Below, one piece after another: positions 6,505-8,696 of a stretch of 8,696 bases of DNA. The position numbers were made by a program, and so were the translations under genes. How positions within the stretch are numbered: position 1 is the first letter of the stretch; the number at the start of each line of letters is the position of its first letter. Origin of the DNA: DASTYK01 sp964430275 (GTDB taxonomy: Bacteria; Gemmatimonadota; Gemmatimonadetes; Longimicrobiales; RSA9); NCBI GenBank assembly GCA_964430275.1, contig CAYSGF010000339.1:1-8696 (forward strand), written 5' to 3'. The notes under the pieces are model-generated. The model was not told where the DNA came from. It did not search any database and was given only the letters and a program-made list of their open reading frames with translations.

Positions 6505-8055
6505 ATCCGGACGACGCTCGCGCTCGTCCTGTCCGCGCACGCTGTGGCTCTGCCAGCCGCAGCGCAGGACCGCCCCAACATCATCTTCCTGTTCGCCGAC
6601 GATCACGCCGCGCATGCGCTCTCCGCCTACCGCGAGCACCTGCCATACGGTGCTCGTCTGCCGGACACGCCGCACCTCGACCGCCTGGCGGAGTCGGGGA
6701 TGCTGTTCGTGAATGCGTTCGTCACGAACTCGATCTGCGGGCCCAGCCGCGCGACGGTCCTGACCGGACAGTACGGTCACCTGAACGGCGTGATGACGAA
6801 TGCGGAGGCGCTCCACCCGACGCACATCACGTTTCCGCGGCTGTTGCAGGATGGCGGCTACGAGACCGCACTGTTCGGGAAGTGGCACCTGAAGACGGCG
6901 CCCGCCGGCTTCGATCACTACGAGGTGCTGACCGGACAGGGTCCCTACTACAACCCGGTGCTGCACAGCGCCGGCGACAGCACGCGCTACACGGGCGCGA
7001 CGCAGGAGATCATCACGGACCGTGCGCTCGCCTGGCTCGACACCCGCGAGGGCGACGAGCCGTTCCTGCTCACCGTGAACTTCAATGCCTCGCATCGCTT
7101 CTGGGATCCCGGTCCGGACGAGCTGCCGCTCTACCGCGATACCGTGCTGGCCGAGCCCGCCACATTCCGCGACACGGGCGCCGGCCGTGCATCGCCCTTC
7201 CGCCTGCAGGAGATGGAGATCGGCCGCGACCTGTTCGCGCGCGACCTCAAGCTGGAAGCGCCATTCGGCCTGACACCCGAACAGCAGGCGGCGTGGGACA
7301 CCTTCTACGGACCGGAGAACGCCGCCGCCGCCGGACTTACGGGCGATGCACTGCTGCGCTGGAAGTACCAGCGCTTCATCCAGGACTACATGCGCGCCGT
7401 CGCGGCACTCGACCGCAGCGTCGGTCGCATCCTCGATGTCGTGGACGCCTCGGAGCTGCGCGAGAATACCGTCATCGTCTACGCCTCCGACCAGGGCTTC
7501 TTCCTCGGCGATCACGGCTGGTTCGACAAGCGCTGGATGTACGAGGAGTCGCTCCGTACGCCGTTGCTCGTGCAGTGGCCGGGCGTCGTCGAGCCCGGCA
7601 GCGTGAATCACGACCTCGTCATGAACCTCGATTTCGCCGAGACCCTGCTCGACATCGGCGGCATCGACGCGCCCGCGCAGATGCAGGGGCGCAGCCTCGT
7701 GCCCCTGCTGCGCGGCACCACGCCCGCCGACTGGCGCGACGCGATCTACTACCAGTACTTCGCCTACCCCGACTGGCACATGGTCCACCGCCAGTACGGC
7801 ATCCGCACACACCGCTACAAGCTGATCCACTACTATGAGCTGGGCGAATGGGAGCTCTTCGACCTCGCGCGCGATCCCAATGAGCTGAACAGCGTCTACG
7901 ACCATCCGCAGTACACCGAAATCCTGCGTACGCTCGAGCGGCGGCTCGCGGGGTTGCGGCAGGAATACGACGTCCCCGCCCAGGATCCCGTGCCGCATGT
8001 GCCGTTCGCGGCACCCGAGGGGCTGCGGCGGCCGGCGGCGGAGAGGCATCGGTGA
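6388..8055 (+). CDS. Secreted formylglycine-dependent sulfatase (type I)
   Basis: Predicted exported sulfate-ester hydrolase of about 555 residues, probably acting on sulfated sugars or glycans. The sulfatase signature is CGPSRATVLTG, with C117 as the residue converted to formylglycine by an FGE or anSME enzyme that is not encoded in this window. Metal and active-site residues: D71 and D72 (FADDH), K165 and H167 (GKWH), D368 (SDQGFFLGDHGW), H376, and K381 in FDKRWMYEES. The pattern resembles N-acetylglucosamine-6-sulfatase or heparan-type sulfatases, but substrate cannot be read from sequence. A hydrophobic segment (about residues 42-59) ends in PAAA before QDRPNI, so cleavage near residue 59 is likely. 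Start choice is uncertain. ATG 6388 has GGTGGAGA just upstream. ATG 6289 has a better GAGGAG (6275-6280, spacing 8) but would put 73 residues before the signal segment. TTG 6487 would give a normal short signal peptide. The stop is 6 bp before the right cassette. Confidence 0.93.
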   Translation: MRSGALRSGALRSRALRSRALRSRALRALRPRALRSGAFIRTTLALVLSAHAVALPAAAQDRPNIIFLFADDHAAHALSAYREHLPYGARLPDTPHLDRLAESGMLFVNAFVTNSICGPSRATVLTGQYGHLNGVMTNAEALHPTHITFPRLLQDGGYETALFGKWHLKTAPAGFDHYEVLTGQGPYYNPVLHSAGDSTRYTGATQEIITDRALAWLDTREGDEPFLLTVNFNASHRFWDPGPDELPLYRDTVLAEPATFRDTGAGRASPFRLQEMEIGRDLFARDLKLEAPFGLTPEQQAAWDTFYGPENAAAAGLTGDALLRWKYQRFIQDYMRAVAALDRSVGRILDVVDASELRENTVIVYASDQGFFLGDHGWFDKRWMYEESLRTPLLVQWPGVVEPGSVNHDLVMNLDFAETLLDIGGIDAPAQMQGRSLVPLLRGTTPADWRDAIYYQYFAYPDWHMVHRQYGIRTHRYKLIHYYELGEWELFDLARDPNELNSVYDHPQYTEILRTLERRLAGLRQEYDVPAQDPVPHVPFAAPEGLRRPAAERHR

Positions 8056-8061
8056 CCTTTA

Positions 8062-8110
8062 CGGAATACGGAATCCGGAGTGCGGAATCCGGAGTGCGGA
8101 ATACGGAATC
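8062..8110. repeat. Heptamer tandem array, right cassette, proximal side
   Basis: Seven tandem units of CGGARTN: CGGAATA, CGGAATC, CGGAGTG, CGGAATC, CGGAGTG, CGGAATA, CGGAATC. The first four bases never vary, the fifth is A or G, and the last base is A, C or G. The array starts 6 bp after the sulfatase stop and is inverted relative to the array at 8568-8696. Confidence 0.93.
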
Positions 8111-8181
8111 CCGGTTGTACGTGATCAACGCTGGCCGCATCCCGCATGTTCGTGCCCCGCAGAAGGGTCCATGCTGCTGGT

Positions 8182-8565
8182 ATGGATCAACATCCCATTC
8201 CGGAGCGGGCCTTCCCGCACGAGCGGCTGGAGGTCTACCAGCTGGCGGAGCAGACGCTTCCGCTCGTGGCGGCGATTACGCGGAGAGTCCCGCATCGAGA
8301 TGAGCACCTGCGAAGCCAGGCGGTTCGATCCGCGAGCTCGATGGTGCTCAACACGGCCGAGGGAGCATCGGAGCTGAGTCGCGGCGAGAAAGCGCGGTTC
8401 TACCGGATGGCCCGGCGCTCGGCCGGGGAGCTCGCCAGCACGCTGCGCGTCCTCGAGCAGCTCGGGATCGTATCAGCCGCCGAAATTGCAGAGTGCCGTG
8501 CATTGCTCCAGCGGATCAGCTTGATGCTGTTCCGCCTGATCGAAGCCCAAGCGCGCAGAAAATAA
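8182..8565 (+). CDS. Four-helix-bundle protein, 23S IVS/Avd-like family
   Basis: Small helical protein of 127 residues. Family features in order: LEVYQLAEQTLPLV (first helix), LRSQAVRSASSMVLNTAEG (the conserved Q-x-R-x-A-x-S-x-x-x-N-x-AEG type core), ARFYRMARRSAGELASTLRVL (third helix) and AEIAECRALLQRISLMLFRLIEAQ (fourth helix). Length is usual for the family. Relatives are encoded in intervening sequences of 23S rRNA, as Avd partners of reverse transcriptases in diversity-generating retroelements, and as stand-alone genes of unknown role. Neither rRNA nor a reverse transcriptase is present here. The basic surface suggests nucleic acid binding by analogy with Avd. The start at 8182 is preferred over the in-frame ATG at 8146 because MDQxPIP is conserved in the decayed copy at 541. 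The only plausible ribosome site, AGAAGGG (8161-8167), lies rather far upstream (14 nt). The stop TAA is 2 bp before the right heptamer array. Confidence 0.92.
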   Translation: MDQHPIPERAFPHERLEVYQLAEQTLPLVAAITRRVPHRDEHLRSQAVRSASSMVLNTAEGASELSRGEKARFYRMARRSAGELASTLRVLEQLGIVSAAEIAECRALLQRISLMLFRLIEAQARRK

Positions 8566-8567
8566 AG

Positions 8568-8696
8568 CCGCACTCCGAATTCCGCATTCCGCATTCCGCA
8601 TTCCGCATTCCGCATTCCGCATTCCGCATTCCGCATTCCGCATTCCGCATTCCGCATTCCGCATTCCGCATTCCGCATTCCGCATTCCGCATTCCG
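8568..8696. repeat. Heptamer tandem array, right cassette, distal side (continues past edge)
   Basis: CCGCACT (8568-8574) and CCGAATT (8575-8581) are followed by sixteen perfect copies of CCGCATT (8582-8693) and the first bases of another at the window edge. The perfect homogeneity indicates recent expansion. On the other strand every reading frame is free of stops, which creates a spurious open frame with a repeating AECGMRN heptapeptide. Confidence 0.97.

Larger units (their letters stand above)
8062..8696 (+). mobile_element. Candidate heptamer-bounded four-helix-bundle cassette, intact copy
   Basis: Same order as the decayed copy at 133-631: proximal heptamer array, 71-bp leader, four-helix-bundle gene, and inverse heptamer array abutting its stop codon. 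The gene is intact and the distal array is long and homogeneous, so this is the younger or still active copy. Its right end lies outside the window. Mobility is inferred, as no recombinase is encoded. Confidence 0.5.

Noticed and set aside
6223..8049. Long minus-strand open frame opposite the sulfatase
   Set aside because: Shadow of a GC-rich gene. The + strand has the full sulfatase motif set and the antisense product has no recognisable domain.
8182..8565. Diversity-generating retroelement accessory gene (avd)
   Set aside because: The protein is related to Avd, but there is no reverse transcriptase and no template/variable repeat pair in the window.
8400..8685. Minus-strand open frames with repeated MRNAECG heptapeptide
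   Set aside because: They are produced by the 7-bp tandem array, which has no stop in any frame, and by the antisense of the four-helix-bundle gene. No ribosome site or other coding sign.
8062..8696. Intervening sequence inside a 23S rRNA gene
   Set aside because: The flanks are a sulfatase gene and tandem repeats; no rRNA sequence is seen on either side.

Overview
The window is very GC-rich DNA from a bacterium that secretes hydrolases. The strong G/C bias at third codon positions and the mix of genes (a secreted M14 carboxypeptidase of about 860 residues, a formylglycine sulfatase, a calcineurin-like lipoprotein, a DeaD-type helicase and stand-alone four-helix-bundle proteins beside short tandem repeats) would suit a Gemmatimonadota-like environmental lineage. 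That placement is an inference, since the window holds no rRNA or other marker gene.

Layout. Positions 2-121 are the last 39 codons of an unrecognised + strand gene. Positions 133-631 hold a decayed four-helix-bundle gene on the - strand, flanked by 7-bp tandem repeats in inverted orientation. On the - strand then follow an M14 zinc carboxypeptidase (633-3211, broken by a one-base frameshift near 2072), a DEAD-box RNA helicase with a C-terminal DbpA-like RNA-binding domain (3348-5033), a 129-bp near-perfect inverted repeat (5047-5175) and a calcineurin-like metallophosphoesterase lipoprotein (5165-6214). A secreted sulfatase is divergent on the + strand (6388-8055). Positions 8062-8696 hold a second, intact four-helix-bundle gene (8182-8565), again between inverted heptamer arrays; the right array runs off the window edge.

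How it fits together. The peptidase, phosphoesterase and sulfatase all carry export signals and look like an extracellular or periplasmic degradation set. The helicase is cytoplasmic RNA metabolism and shares only direction with its neighbours. No reverse transcriptase, transposase, integrase, CRISPR array, tRNA or rRNA is visible.

The most interesting system is the repeated cassette: heptamer array, leader of 60-70 bp, 23S-rRNA-IVS/Avd-like four-helix-bundle gene, then the same heptamers in reverse complement. It occurs twice, once decayed and once intact, and each outer edge that can be seen begins within about 12 bp of a neighbouring gene's stop codon. The two arrays of one copy are complementary, so a transcript could pair into a long stem that loops out the gene, formally like the intervening sequences of 23S rRNA that encode related proteins. 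This may be a mobile or repeat-propagating element located outside rRNA.
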